A stretch of DNA of 64,000 bases, taken from NCBI RefSeq assembly GCF_019278565.1, contig NZ_CP058988.1:1550001-1614000 (forward strand). The letters are read 5' to 3'. This document shows positions 53,930-62,269 of this stretch, piece after piece. A program made the position numbers and the translations under genes. The notes under the pieces are model-generated. The model saw only the letters and a program-made list of their open reading frames with translations. It had not been told where the DNA came from and ran no database searches. Source of the DNA: Cellulophaga sp. HaHa_2_95. Lineage in GTDB: Bacteria; Bacteroidota; Bacteroidia; Flavobacteriales; Flavobacteriaceae. Position 1 is the first letter of the stretch; each line of letters starts with the position of its first letter.

Positions 53930-56296
53930 ATGAAGAAAATTGTACTATTATTCACAGCAGTATTACTCCTTATTTCTTGTGCTATACAAGCAAATACGAT
54001 AGAATTATTTGTTTCTGTAAACGGAGTAAAGAATAGTAAAGGGTCAAAAAGCAAACCTTTTTTAACCATAGAAGAGGCTATTAAAAGAGCAACAGCATTA
54101 AAAGAAAAAGATACCAGCTTAAGTATCGTTATAAACATCCTTCCTGGAGCATACTATCTTACCAAATCAATTCAAATTCCATCGATATTAAATGGCTTAC
54201 AGATAAAAGGTACAGATGCTTCAGAAGTTCATATAAAAGGATCTATTCCTTTAAAAGCCAATTGGAAAAAGTATAATAGCACGATGTATGTCACCGAAGT
54301 ACCAAAAGATTTAAATTTTGATCAGTTGATAGTGAATGGCAAAGCGCAAATTTTGGCGCGTTATCCCAATTACGATGAGAATGGGCATTACTGGCAGGGG
54401 TACGCAGCCGATGCTATTTCTAAAGAACGCATTGTCACGTGGAAACATCCAAAAGGCGCTTATTTTCATGCCTTGCATAGTGGTCGTTGGGGCGGTTTTC
54501 ATTTTAAAATTAATGGAGTAAATGAAGATGGAACTGCTATTTTAGAAGGAGGTCAACAAAACAACAGAGGTTCTAAACCCCATGAAGAGTTTCGTATGGT
54601 AGAGAATGTTTTTGAAGAGTTAGATAGTGCAGGAGAATGGTTTTTAGATAAAACTACTGATAAATTATATTACTGGCCATCAGAAGGGTTAAATCCAGAG
54701 ACGACTACGTTTGAAGTTTCAGTACTTAAAGATTTGATACAAGTTGTAGGTACTTTAGAAAACCCGGTTAAGAATGTAAGTATAAGCAATATTACATTTG
54801 AAAATACCCAACGTACGTTCATGGAAGCATATGAACCTTTACTGCGTAGCGATTGGAATATATACAGAGGGAGTGCTATTTTCTTTGAAGGCACGGAGAA
54901 CTGTAACGTAACCAATAGTGAGTTTACCAATTTAGGCGGTAATGTTATTATGGCGAGTAAGTACAATATAGCATTAACAATTAAAGGAAACCATATTCAT
55001 GAATGCGGCGGGAGCGCTATTTCATTTGTAGGAGACCCTTCGGCAGTACGTTCGCCTTCTTTTAACTATACCGAGTTTGTTCCGTTAACGGAAATGGATA
55101 CTATTCCTGGACCTAAGAATGAGTTGTACCCTCGTAATTGTTTGGTAGAAGATAATTTAATACACCGCATTGGTCGCATAGAGAAACAAACAGCCGGAGT
55201 CCAAATTTCTATGGCGATGGATATTACGGTCCGTCATAATAGTATTTATGATGTGCCAAGAGCAGGTATAAATATAGGCGATGGTACTTGGGGCGGTCAT
55301 ATTTTAGAATTTAATGATGTGTTTAATACCGTATTAGAAACTAGTGATCATGGCTCATTTAATTCGTGGGGTCGTGATCGTTTTTGGCACCCAAATCGTG
55401 CCGTAATGGATAGTTTAACTACAGCCAACCCAAACATGCCTATGTGGGATGCTATAAAGACTACGATCATCAGAAACAACCGTTTTCGTTGTGATCATGG
55501 TTGGGATATTGATTTGGATGATGGATCTTCTAATTATCATATTTATAATAATTTATTATTAAATAACGGACTTAAGCTGCGTGAAGGATTCAATCGGATC
55601 GCTGAAAATAATATTATGGTGAATAATTCCTTGCATCCGCATGTGTGGTTCGTAGAAAGCGGAGATGTTTTTAAGCACAATATAGTGAGTGATGCTTATC
55701 AAGATGTTAGGCTTCTAGGGTGGGGAAAAGAACTGGATTATAACTTTTTTTCAACGGAAGAGGCCATGTTAAAATCTCAAATTTATAATAGGGATAATCA
55801 TAGTGCGTTTGGAGATCCATTATTTAAAAACCCTACAACTTTAGACTTTACGGTAGCTGAAAATTCACCGGCCTTAGCTGTTGGATTTAAAAATTTTCCG
55901 ATGGATGAGTTTGGGGTTCAAAAACCATCGCTGAAGAAGCTTGCAAAAACTCCAGAAATCCCTCAATTGAAAAAACCGTCAGCTAATGAGAACAATGCTG
56001 CTCCAATAATATCATGGTTACGTAATGATGTAAAGAGTGTAAGCTCTGCACAAGAGCAGTCGGCCTATGGCCTAAATACAGCAGAAGGTGTAATTGTTTT
56101 AAAGGTATGGAGTCAGAGTCCCGCAGTACAAAATAACGGACTTAAAGTGGGAGATGTAATCTTAAGCGCATCAGGTAAAAAAACTGGAACCGTTAAAGAC
56201 TTTTTTGTCATTAGTGCAGCGAATGCAGAAGGGGAATTAAAGCTTCTAATCATGAGAAATCAATCAGAACAAGAATTAATAATTAAAACCAAATAA
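53930..56296 (+). CDS. GH141-type right-handed beta-helix glycosidase with C-terminal PDZ domain
   Basis: 788 residues from the ATG at 53930; the TTG at 53924 is a less likely start. A lipoprotein-like signal (LFTAVLLLISC) is followed by ELFVSVNGVKNSKGSKSKPF, the usual GH141 entry. Parallel beta-helix repeats run from about 100 to 650: VSISNITFENTQRTFME, HIHECGGSAISFVGDPSAVR, ETSDHGSFNSWGRDRFWHPN and CDHGWDIDLDDGSSNYHIYN. These resemble GH141, a family with alpha-L-fucosidase and xylanase members. The last ~75 residues form a PDZ domain (SPAVQNNGLKVGDVILSASG near 723). It precedes the GH29 fucosidase by 26 bp. Fucose release is the best inference. Confidence 0.8.
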   Translation: MKKIVLLFTAVLLLISCAIQANTIELFVSVNGVKNSKGSKSKPFLTIEEAIKRATALKEKDTSLSIVINILPGAYYLTKSIQIPSILNGLQIKGTDASEVHIKGSIPLKANWKKYNSTMYVTEVPKDLNFDQLIVNGKAQILARYPNYDENGHYWQGYAADAISKERIVTWKHPKGAYFHALHSGRWGGFHFKINGVNEDGTAILEGGQQNNRGSKPHEEFRMVENVFEELDSAGEWFLDKTTDKLYYWPSEGLNPETTTFEVSVLKDLIQVVGTLENPVKNVSISNITFENTQRTFMEAYEPLLRSDWNIYRGSAIFFEGTENCNVTNSEFTNLGGNVIMASKYNIALTIKGNHIHECGGSAISFVGDPSAVRSPSFNYTEFVPLTEMDTIPGPKNELYPRNCLVEDNLIHRIGRIEKQTAGVQISMAMDITVRHNSIYDVPRAGINIGDGTWGGHILEFNDVFNTVLETSDHGSFNSWGRDRFWHPNRAVMDSLTTANPNMPMWDAIKTTIIRNNRFRCDHGWDIDLDDGSSNYHIYNNLLLNNGLKLREGFNRIAENNIMVNNSLHPHVWFVESGDVFKHNIVSDAYQDVRLLGWGKELDYNFFSTEEAMLKSQIYNRDNHSAFGDPLFKNPTTLDFTVAENSPALAVGFKNFPMDEFGVQKPSLKKLAKTPEIPQLKKPSANENNAAPIISWLRNDVKSVSSAQEQSAYGLNTAEGVIVLKVWSQSPAVQNNGLKVGDVILSASGKKTGTVKDFFVISAANAEGELKLLIMRNQSEQELIIKTK

Positions 56297-56322
56297 CGCA
56301 ACACACTATAAAAATTAAAGAA

Positions 56323-57693
56323 ATGAAAATAATTAAAAAATCATTAGTACTAGGGTTAATTGCTATACTGCAGGCTACCTCAGGTTTTACTCAAGAAAAG
56401 TCAGACGTAAAAAAATTGGATGATGACCAACGCATGGAATGGTGGCGTGATTCTAAATTCGGGATGTTTATTCATTGGGGGGCATACTCCATAATTGGAG
56501 GTGAACGTGGTACCCAAATAGCTGGTGGTGGTGCAGAATGGGCCATGGATAAATTAGATTATACCATTGAAGACTATGAGAAATTTCCTGAAATGTTTAA
56601 CCCAACAATGTTTGATGCAGATGCATGGGTAACTATGGCTAAAAATGCAGGAATGAAGTACATTGTTATTACGGCGAAGCACCATGAGGGTTTTGCATTA
56701 TGGGATTCTAAAGTATCAGATTATGATGTAATAGATAAAGCTCCGTTTAAGAGAGATGTGATTAAAGAATTATCAGAAGCCTGTAAAAAGCAAGGGATTA
56801 AATTTTGTTTTTATTATTCTATTGTAGATTGGCATCACCCACAAGCACAAGGAAATTTATATCCAAATTATAACATTTCTCAGCATGATGATCCTACCGT
56901 TGTGAATTCTAAGTTTCCTAAATACTACAAGAATTACATGAAACCTCAAGTGAAAGAATTATTGACAAACTATGGGGATGTTGGTGTCGTTTGGTTTGAT
57001 GGGGATTGGATTTCTGACTACACTACAGAAATGGGAAAAGATCTTTACAGCTACATTCGGGATATTCAACCAAATACGATTGTAAATAATAGAGTAGATA
57101 AAGGTAGAACAGGAATGGACGGTATGAATAATAATCCTGGACAGTTTGCAGGAGATTTTGGCACCCCAGAACAGGAAATTCCAGATACAGGAATCGATTC
57201 TGATTGGGAAGCGTGTATGACAATGAATGGCTCATGGGGTTATAAACCATCTGATACTGATTGGAAAAGTAGTGAAGATTTAATCCAAAAATTAGTAGAT
57301 ATTGTTTCTAAAGGAGGTAACTTTTTATTAAATATAGGACCAGATGGTTTTGGTAGGTTTCCTTCAGAAAGTATTAGACGTTTAAATGCGATGGGAGAAT
57401 GGACGCAGAAGAACGGCGAAGCTATTTATGGTGCTTCGGCAAGTCCTTATGCAAAGCCAAAATGGGGGCGATATACTAAAAAAGATGGTGTACTCTATGC
57501 TCATGTTTTCGATTGGCCAGAAACAGGTACGTTAAAATTACATAAAGACATTAAAGTTAAAAAAGCAACAGTATTAACAGATTCCAAAACAGCATTGAAG
57601 TCGTTAGCCACTTCTAGGGAGGTAGTCTTAGAGGTACCTATGTTGGCTCCAGATGCTACGGTTTCTGTGATTAAAATTGAATTGGCGAACTAG
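56323..57693 (+). CDS. GH29 alpha-L-fucosidase
   Basis: 456 residues. A signal peptide (ATSGFTQ end) is followed by the GH29 barrel: WWRDSKFGMFIHWGAYSIIG, KYIVITAKHHEGFALWDSKV, FYYSIVDWHHPQAQGN, and the nucleophile motif VVWFDGDWISDY with Asp226. NFLLNIGPDGFGRFP marks the end of the barrel. The C-terminal beta-sandwich (about 375-456, YAKPKWGRYTKKDGVLYAHV) recurs at the N-terminus of the next protein. It removes terminal alpha-L-fucose in the periplasm and feeds FucP and the fucose operon. The acid/base residue cannot be fixed by eye. Confidence 0.94.
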   Translation: MKIIKKSLVLGLIAILQATSGFTQEKSDVKKLDDDQRMEWWRDSKFGMFIHWGAYSIIGGERGTQIAGGGAEWAMDKLDYTIEDYEKFPEMFNPTMFDADAWVTMAKNAGMKYIVITAKHHEGFALWDSKVSDYDVIDKAPFKRDVIKELSEACKKQGIKFCFYYSIVDWHHPQAQGNLYPNYNISQHDDPTVVNSKFPKYYKNYMKPQVKELLTNYGDVGVVWFDGDWISDYTTEMGKDLYSYIRDIQPNTIVNNRVDKGRTGMDGMNNNPGQFAGDFGTPEQEIPDTGIDSDWEACMTMNGSWGYKPSDTDWKSSEDLIQKLVDIVSKGGNFLLNIGPDGFGRFPSESIRRLNAMGEWTQKNGEAIYGASASPYAKPKWGRYTKKDGVLYAHVFDWPETGTLKLHKDIKVKKATVLTDSKTALKSLATSREVVLEVPMLAPDATVSVIKIELAN

Positions 57694-57723
57694 TTTAAAA
57701 ACGGAGTTGCTAAAGAAGAAATG

Positions 57724-57759
57724 AACAGACCAAACACCATTCAGGTGCTTGGTTTGTTT
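57724..57759 (+). terminator. Long hairpin between GH29 and the SGNH fusion gene
   Basis: 15-bp imperfect stem AACAGACCAAACACC / GGTGCTTGGTTTGTT (57724-57738 and 57744-57758), one mismatch and one G-T pair, with a 5-base loop. It is followed by only a weak T tract, so it may be an attenuator or mRNA-stability element rather than a full terminator. Confidence 0.55.
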
Positions 57760-57789
57760 AACACGTAAAAGTTTAAATAGATATAAAGT

Positions 57790-58743
57790 ATGAATGTTTC
57801 CAAGAGAATAATTAGTGTAGCCATTGCTTTTATTTTAAATGTGGGTGTTGGGTTTTCTCAAGTAAGTGACTACGCTAAACCAGAATGGGGAGGATATACA
57901 GAAGGAGAAGACGGATTTTTGTTGGCACATGTTTTTAATTGGCCTGCAGATGGTAAGTTGATTATAGACAGGGCTATTAAACCAAGAGAAGCACGGTTGC
58001 TTTCTGAACCAGATAAAAAGATTAAAATAAAATTAATAGAAGATAAATTAACCATGTTATTACCGGAGAAGGCTCCGGATACTCAGGTTTCGGTGGTTAG
58101 AATTCAATTAGTGCCTAATGAGGATTGGGCTAATTTAGGCCGATATGAAAAAGAAAATTCAGAGTTGAAAGCACCTGCTAGAAAAGAGAATAGAGTGGTT
58201 TTCATGGGGAATTCTATTACCGAAAAGTGGGTAAAATTTAATCCAGATTTTTTTGATACGAATAATTTTGTGGGCAGAGGAATTAGCGGACAGACCTCAC
58301 CGCAAATGCTTTTAAGGTTTAAGCAAGATGTTATAAATCTAAGCCCTAAGGCAGTAGTGATACATGCAGGAACAAATGATATAGCACAAAATAGAGGGCC
58401 CATTACCCTGGAGCAAATAGCTGAAAATATCTTTTCAATGGCAGAATTAGCTAAAATTCACAACATTAAAGTGGTATTAGCATCGGTATTGCCTGCAAGT
58501 AGTTATTCTTGGAGTCCTTCCATAGAGCCCGCAGAAAAAATAATAGTACTAAACAATTTAATTAAAGCCTATGCTAAGAAACATAAACTAGTGTATTTAG
58601 ATTATTACACGCCTATGGTAAATGCAGAAAAAGGCTTAAAAGAAGATTTAGGTAGGGATACTGTTCACCCTAATATTGCAGGTTATGAACTAATGGAACC
58701 TTTAGTAAAAGAGGCTATAGAAAAGGCTTTAAAAAAGAAATAA
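57790..58743 (+). CDS. SGNH/GDSL esterase with an N-terminal GH29-type C-terminal beta domain
   Basis: 317 residues. Signal peptide ending NVGVGFSQ. Residues ~28-110 (YAKPEWGGYTEGEDGFLLAH; APDTQVSVVRIQL) align with the C-terminal domain of the preceding GH29 protein (YAKPKWGRYTKKDGVLYAHV; APDATVSVIKIEL). An SGNH hydrolase domain follows: block I VVFMGNSITEKW with Ser142 (GNS instead of GDS), block II GRGISGQTS, block III HAGTNDIAQ with Asn196, and block V DTVHPNIAGY with Asp290 and His293. It probably deacylates the polysaccharide. The fused domain may bind the same chain as the fucosidase or be a leftover of a gene duplication. Confidence 0.88.
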   Translation: MNVSKRIISVAIAFILNVGVGFSQVSDYAKPEWGGYTEGEDGFLLAHVFNWPADGKLIIDRAIKPREARLLSEPDKKIKIKLIEDKLTMLLPEKAPDTQVSVVRIQLVPNEDWANLGRYEKENSELKAPARKENRVVFMGNSITEKWVKFNPDFFDTNNFVGRGISGQTSPQMLLRFKQDVINLSPKAVVIHAGTNDIAQNRGPITLEQIAENIFSMAELAKIHNIKVVLASVLPASSYSWSPSIEPAEKIIVLNNLIKAYAKKHKLVYLDYYTPMVNAEKGLKEDLGRDTVHPNIAGYELMEPLVKEAIEKALKKK

Positions 58744-58800
58744 GCATAAAAAACGATAGCTTATAATGTTTGCATTATAATTTATAGCAGATAAATAGTA

Positions 58801-58853
58801 AAAAGGATAACATTGGTACAACAAGTTTTGTTGCTGTCAATGTTATTTTTTTT
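58801..58853 (+). terminator. Strong hairpin with T-tract after the SGNH fusion gene
   Basis: Outer stem ATAACATTG / CAATGTTAT (58807-58815 and 58838-58846, perfect) with an inner CAACAA / TTGTTG stem, followed by eight T. It is a good rho-independent terminator in the 190-bp gap before the DUF1080 gene, which must have its own promoter or rely on readthrough. Nothing else was recognised in this gap. Confidence 0.78.
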
Positions 58854-58933
58854 GGAAGATAATAAACCACCTAAAAAGTGGATTGGTTAACAAAGGGTAA
58901 AAGAATAATTGTAATTCACAAATAGAAGAAATC

Positions 58934-59758
58934 ATGAAAATTAAATCCAACCAAGTACTCGTATTTTTTTTGTTAATCACTTTAGTTATTTCTTGTTCAA
59001 GCGCTAAAAAAACATCTTCGTCTAATGAAGGATTTGTCGATTTATTTAATGGTGAAAATTGGGAAGGTTGGTACTTAAAGCTGAAAAATGGTGACGATGA
59101 AATGGCTAAAAATGTCTATGCCATAGATAATGGAATGGTACATGTTTTTAAAAATATGCCTGATAGTTTAGACTTAGGTACTGGCGAAAATGGGACGCAT
59201 GGTCTTTTTTATACTAACAAAAAATACAGTAAATATATACTTCGCTTTGAATACAAATGGGGAACTAAAATCACGAATAACTTTGATAGGTGGCAATATG
59301 ATGCGGGTATTTATTACCATGTAACCGATGATAAAATTTGGCCTACAGGTATAGAGTATCAAATACGATACAATCATGTTTCTAGTGCCAACCATACTGG
59401 AGATTTTATTACAGGCGGAACTTCTCTTAACTGGTTTGCTGCAAAAGATAGTTCAACATTTTTATTACCAAAAGATGGAGGGTTACCCACAGGGCAACGT
59501 AAAAATAAAATGTTACAAGCAAACCCGAATGTTGCCTTTAATGCTTTGAATAATCAATGGAATCAGTGCGAAATAATTGTAATGGGAGATACGTATACCA
59601 TTCATAAATTAAACGGTGTTATCGTAAATATGGGAACAGACCTTTCTGTGAGCGAGGGTATTATAGGTTTTCAATCAGAAACAGCAGAGATCTATTATAA
59701 GAATATTAAGATCAAAGAATTTGATGAAATTATTCCAATGGAAAATTTTTTAGATTAA
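58934..59758 (+). CDS. DUF1080 (3-keto-disaccharide hydrolase-type) lipoprotein
   Basis: 274 residues. Lipoprotein signal (LLITLVISC, followed by Ser-rich linker). DUF1080 concanavalin-like fold motifs are FVDLFNGENWEGWYLKLKNG, YILRFEYKWG, DAGIYYHVTDD and a GIEYQIRYN strand. WNQCEIIVMGDTYTIHKLNG, VNMGTDLSVSEGIIGFQSE and IYYKNIKIKEF close the domain. Members of this family cleave 3-keto-glycosides or bind glycans. The secreted FAD oxidoreductase that follows could supply keto-sugars. Role is inferred. Confidence 0.85.
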   Translation: MKIKSNQVLVFFLLITLVISCSSAKKTSSSNEGFVDLFNGENWEGWYLKLKNGDDEMAKNVYAIDNGMVHVFKNMPDSLDLGTGENGTHGLFYTNKKYSKYILRFEYKWGTKITNNFDRWQYDAGIYYHVTDDKIWPTGIEYQIRYNHVSSANHTGDFITGGTSLNWFAAKDSSTFLLPKDGGLPTGQRKNKMLQANPNVAFNALNNQWNQCEIIVMGDTYTIHKLNGVIVNMGTDLSVSEGIIGFQSETAEIYYKNIKIKEFDEIIPMENFLD

Positions 59759-59859
59759 GAGAGGTTTATTTGATGCTTTAGAGAGAAGCTTCGATAAAGC
59801 CTCAGTAGTTATTGACATCAAACAAACATCAAATAAAAACGCTATTAAACCTTTTGAAA

Positions 59860-61524
59860 ATGAAAAAAGCAAGCCTATTATTTTTTGCCTTATTAGTTTC
59901 TTTTAGCAGTTTTTCAGCAGCTAATGAAATACCTAAAACATACAAGGCAGATGTAATTATTTATGGAGGAACATCAGCGGCGATTGCTTCTGCAATACAA
60001 TTAAAACGAATGGGGAAGTCGGTCTTAGTCGTATGCCCTGAAAAACATATAGGCGGACTCTCTTCTAGTGGCTTAGGGTTTACAGATCTTGGAAATAAAA
60101 GAGTCATCGGTGGTATTTCAAAAGAGTTTTATGAAGAGGTTTATGCGTATTATCAAAATGATAAAGCGTGGAACTGGCAGCCTAAAACGGATTACGGAAA
60201 CATAGCTCAAGGAACCACGGCTATAGATGATGACTTAAAAACCATGTGGACGTTTGAACCACATGTGGCCGAAAACATTTTTGAAAATTTTGTAAAAGAA
60301 AATCACATTGAAATTTTGCGTGACAAATGGCTGGACCGTGAAAGTGGCGTTAAAATGGAAAAAGGTAAAATTATTTCCATAACGATGTTAGATGGGACTA
60401 CGTATAAAGCTAAAATATTTATTGATGCTACCTATGAAGGAGATCTCATGGCAGCTGCAGGGGTAAAATATCATGTAGGCAGAGAAGCAAACAGTGTCTA
60501 TAAGGAACAGTGGAATGGCGTGCAAAAAGAAGAATTTCATCACAGTCATAATTTTGGCGATCGTAAAATAAGTCCTTATGTGATACCTGGCGATCCAACA
60601 AGTGGCGTACTGCCGAGAATTTCAACGGAAGACCCAGGAGAGCAAGGTTCTGGAGATCATAGAGTACAAGCCTACAATTATAGGTTGTGTACTACCAATG
60701 CAGAAGGTAATGTTGTTCCTTTTGAAAAGCCAGAGAATTATGACCCTGCTCAGTATGAATTATTGAGAAGAGTTTTTGAGTCGGGTAGATATTCTATGTT
60801 TGGCGGAGGTAAAATACCAAATATGAAGCGAGATGTAAATAATGTAGGTCCGTTTAGTTCAGATAATATAGGAATGAACTATGAATACCCTGAAGCATCT
60901 TACGAGAAAAGAAAAGAAATTTTAGAGGAGCATATAGCGTACCACAAAGGCTTACTTTATTTCTGGGGTCATGATGAAAGCGTTCCTGAAAGATTTAGAA
61001 TAAGTATAAAAAAATGGGGATTAGCAAAAGATGAATTTGCAGATAATGGACATTGGCCGTATCAAATTTATGTGCGGGAAGCAAGACGTATGATTGGAGA
61101 ATTTGTAATGACAGAAAACGAAATTTTAGGAAAAAATAAAGTAACACAATCTATAGGAATGGGGTCTTACACGATGGATTCACATAATGCACAACGTTAC
61201 ATTACTAAAGAGGGTTATGTTCAAAATGAAGGTGATTTGGGGATTGATGCAGAAGAGCCCTACCAAATACATTTAGGAACAATACTTCCTAAAGAAGACG
61301 AGTGTAAAAATTTATTGGTTCCTGCGGCAGTTTCAAGTTCGCATATTGCTTTTGGTTCTATCAGAATGGAACCTGTTTTTATGATCTTAGGGCAGAGTGC
61401 AGGTACCTTAGCCGGTTTGGCTTTAGAAGATAAAAAGAGCCTTCATGATATTTCTTATGACACCTTACGTAAGGCATTACAGAAAGATGGTCAAGTCTTA
61501 GAATTTTCAACGCCTAAAGATTAA
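59860..61524 (+). CDS. Secreted FAD-dependent oxidoreductase (FAD_oxidored family)
   Basis: 554 residues from the ATG at 59860 (MKKASLLFFALLVSFSSFSA), which gives a clean Sec signal; an upstream ATG at 59812 adds 16 residues before the signal and was rejected. The FAD Rossmann motif is ADVIIYGGTSAAIASAIQLK near 31-50, with LVVCPEKHIGGLSSSGLGFT after it. FIDATYEGDLMAAAGVKYHV is the second family block. C-terminal PAAVSSSHIAFGSIRMEPVF and GQSAGTLAG complete the cofactor pocket. This family is frequent in polysaccharide loci, with no general reaction assigned. It may oxidise a sugar hydroxyl for the DUF1080 partner. Confidence 0.87.
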   Translation: MKKASLLFFALLVSFSSFSAANEIPKTYKADVIIYGGTSAAIASAIQLKRMGKSVLVVCPEKHIGGLSSSGLGFTDLGNKRVIGGISKEFYEEVYAYYQNDKAWNWQPKTDYGNIAQGTTAIDDDLKTMWTFEPHVAENIFENFVKENHIEILRDKWLDRESGVKMEKGKIISITMLDGTTYKAKIFIDATYEGDLMAAAGVKYHVGREANSVYKEQWNGVQKEEFHHSHNFGDRKISPYVIPGDPTSGVLPRISTEDPGEQGSGDHRVQAYNYRLCTTNAEGNVVPFEKPENYDPAQYELLRRVFESGRYSMFGGGKIPNMKRDVNNVGPFSSDNIGMNYEYPEASYEKRKEILEEHIAYHKGLLYFWGHDESVPERFRISIKKWGLAKDEFADNGHWPYQIYVREARRMIGEFVMTENEILGKNKVTQSIGMGSYTMDSHNAQRYITKEGYVQNEGDLGIDAEEPYQIHLGTILPKEDECKNLLVPAAVSSSHIAFGSIRMEPVFMILGQSAGTLAGLALEDKKSLHDISYDTLRKALQKDGQVLEFSTPKD

Positions 61525-61532
61525 AGGTTCTT

Positions 61533-62261
61533 ATGAGTTTAAAAATAACAATGATACTATTCTTATGGGGTACTTTTAGTTCAACAGTTCAAAGTCAAGT
61601 TATAAATGCAGGGGTTAGTGGTAACACTAGTTCCAATCTTTTAAATAGATTAGAACACGATGTACTTGAGCAACAACCAGATGTGGTTATCATTATGGTG
61701 GGTACTAATGATATGTTGAATTCTAAAAAAATGATATCCTATTCCACCTATGAAGAGAATTTAAGTACGCTGATAAAAGCGATAAAAAACAGAAGTTCAA
61801 AAGTACTTTTAGTAGCACCACCTGCAGTAGATAGTACCTATCTATTTGAAAGGCATGATAGAAAATTTTTTAGGGAACTACCGAATGTAAAATTAGATAC
61901 CGTTCGCGCTGTGATGATGAGATTAGCAAATGAATTTAGTATTGATTTTGTAGACATATATCAAGAATTTGTGAACCTACATTTGCCACAACACAATGAA
62001 GATTTGGTGATCCGTAATGAAAAGAATAGTGCTCGAAAAGATGGTGTTCATTTAACGGCATTAGGATATAAAATGTTAGCACAATCAATTTTTACCGCTT
62101 TAGAAAGCAATGATTTGCTTCAGAAAAATCAGAAGATAATTTGCTTTGGAGATTCATTGACCTTTGGAGCAGGATTAAAAAAGGGAGGTGCCGTGATTGG
62201 AGAAAGTTATCCTGCAGTACTTCAAAAACTAATACTTGAACATTTCGAATTAAAAAAATAG
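61533..62261 (+). CDS. SGNH hydrolase with circularly permuted motif order
   Basis: 242 residues with a signal-like N-terminus (ILFLWGTFSSTVQSQ). The first catalytic motif is block II, VINAGVSGNTSS (Gly27-Gly30), then block III GTND (Asn59) and block V KDGVHLTALGYKM (Asp170, His173). Block I, KIICFGDSLTFGAG with Ser208, comes last, followed by SYPAVLQKLILEHF. Joining the C-terminus to residue 22 restores a normal SGNH order, so the domain is permuted rather than broken. Reading frame is intact, gaps to both neighbours are 8 bp, and all four catalytic blocks are kept. Likely an active O-deacylase in the periplasm. Confidence 0.85.
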   Translation: MSLKITMILFLWGTFSSTVQSQVINAGVSGNTSSNLLNRLEHDVLEQQPDVVIIMVGTNDMLNSKKMISYSTYEENLSTLIKAIKNRSSKVLLVAPPAVDSTYLFERHDRKFFRELPNVKLDTVRAVMMRLANEFSIDFVDIYQEFVNLHLPQHNEDLVIRNEKNSARKDGVHLTALGYKMLAQSIFTALESNDLLQKNQKIICFGDSLTFGAGLKKGGAVIGESYPAVLQKLILEHFELKK

Positions 62262-62269
62262 CATTAACG

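Noticed and set aside
59812..59859. Upstream ATG of the FAD oxidoreductase
   Set aside because: It would put 16 residues before a clean Sec signal peptide starting MKKASLLFFALL.
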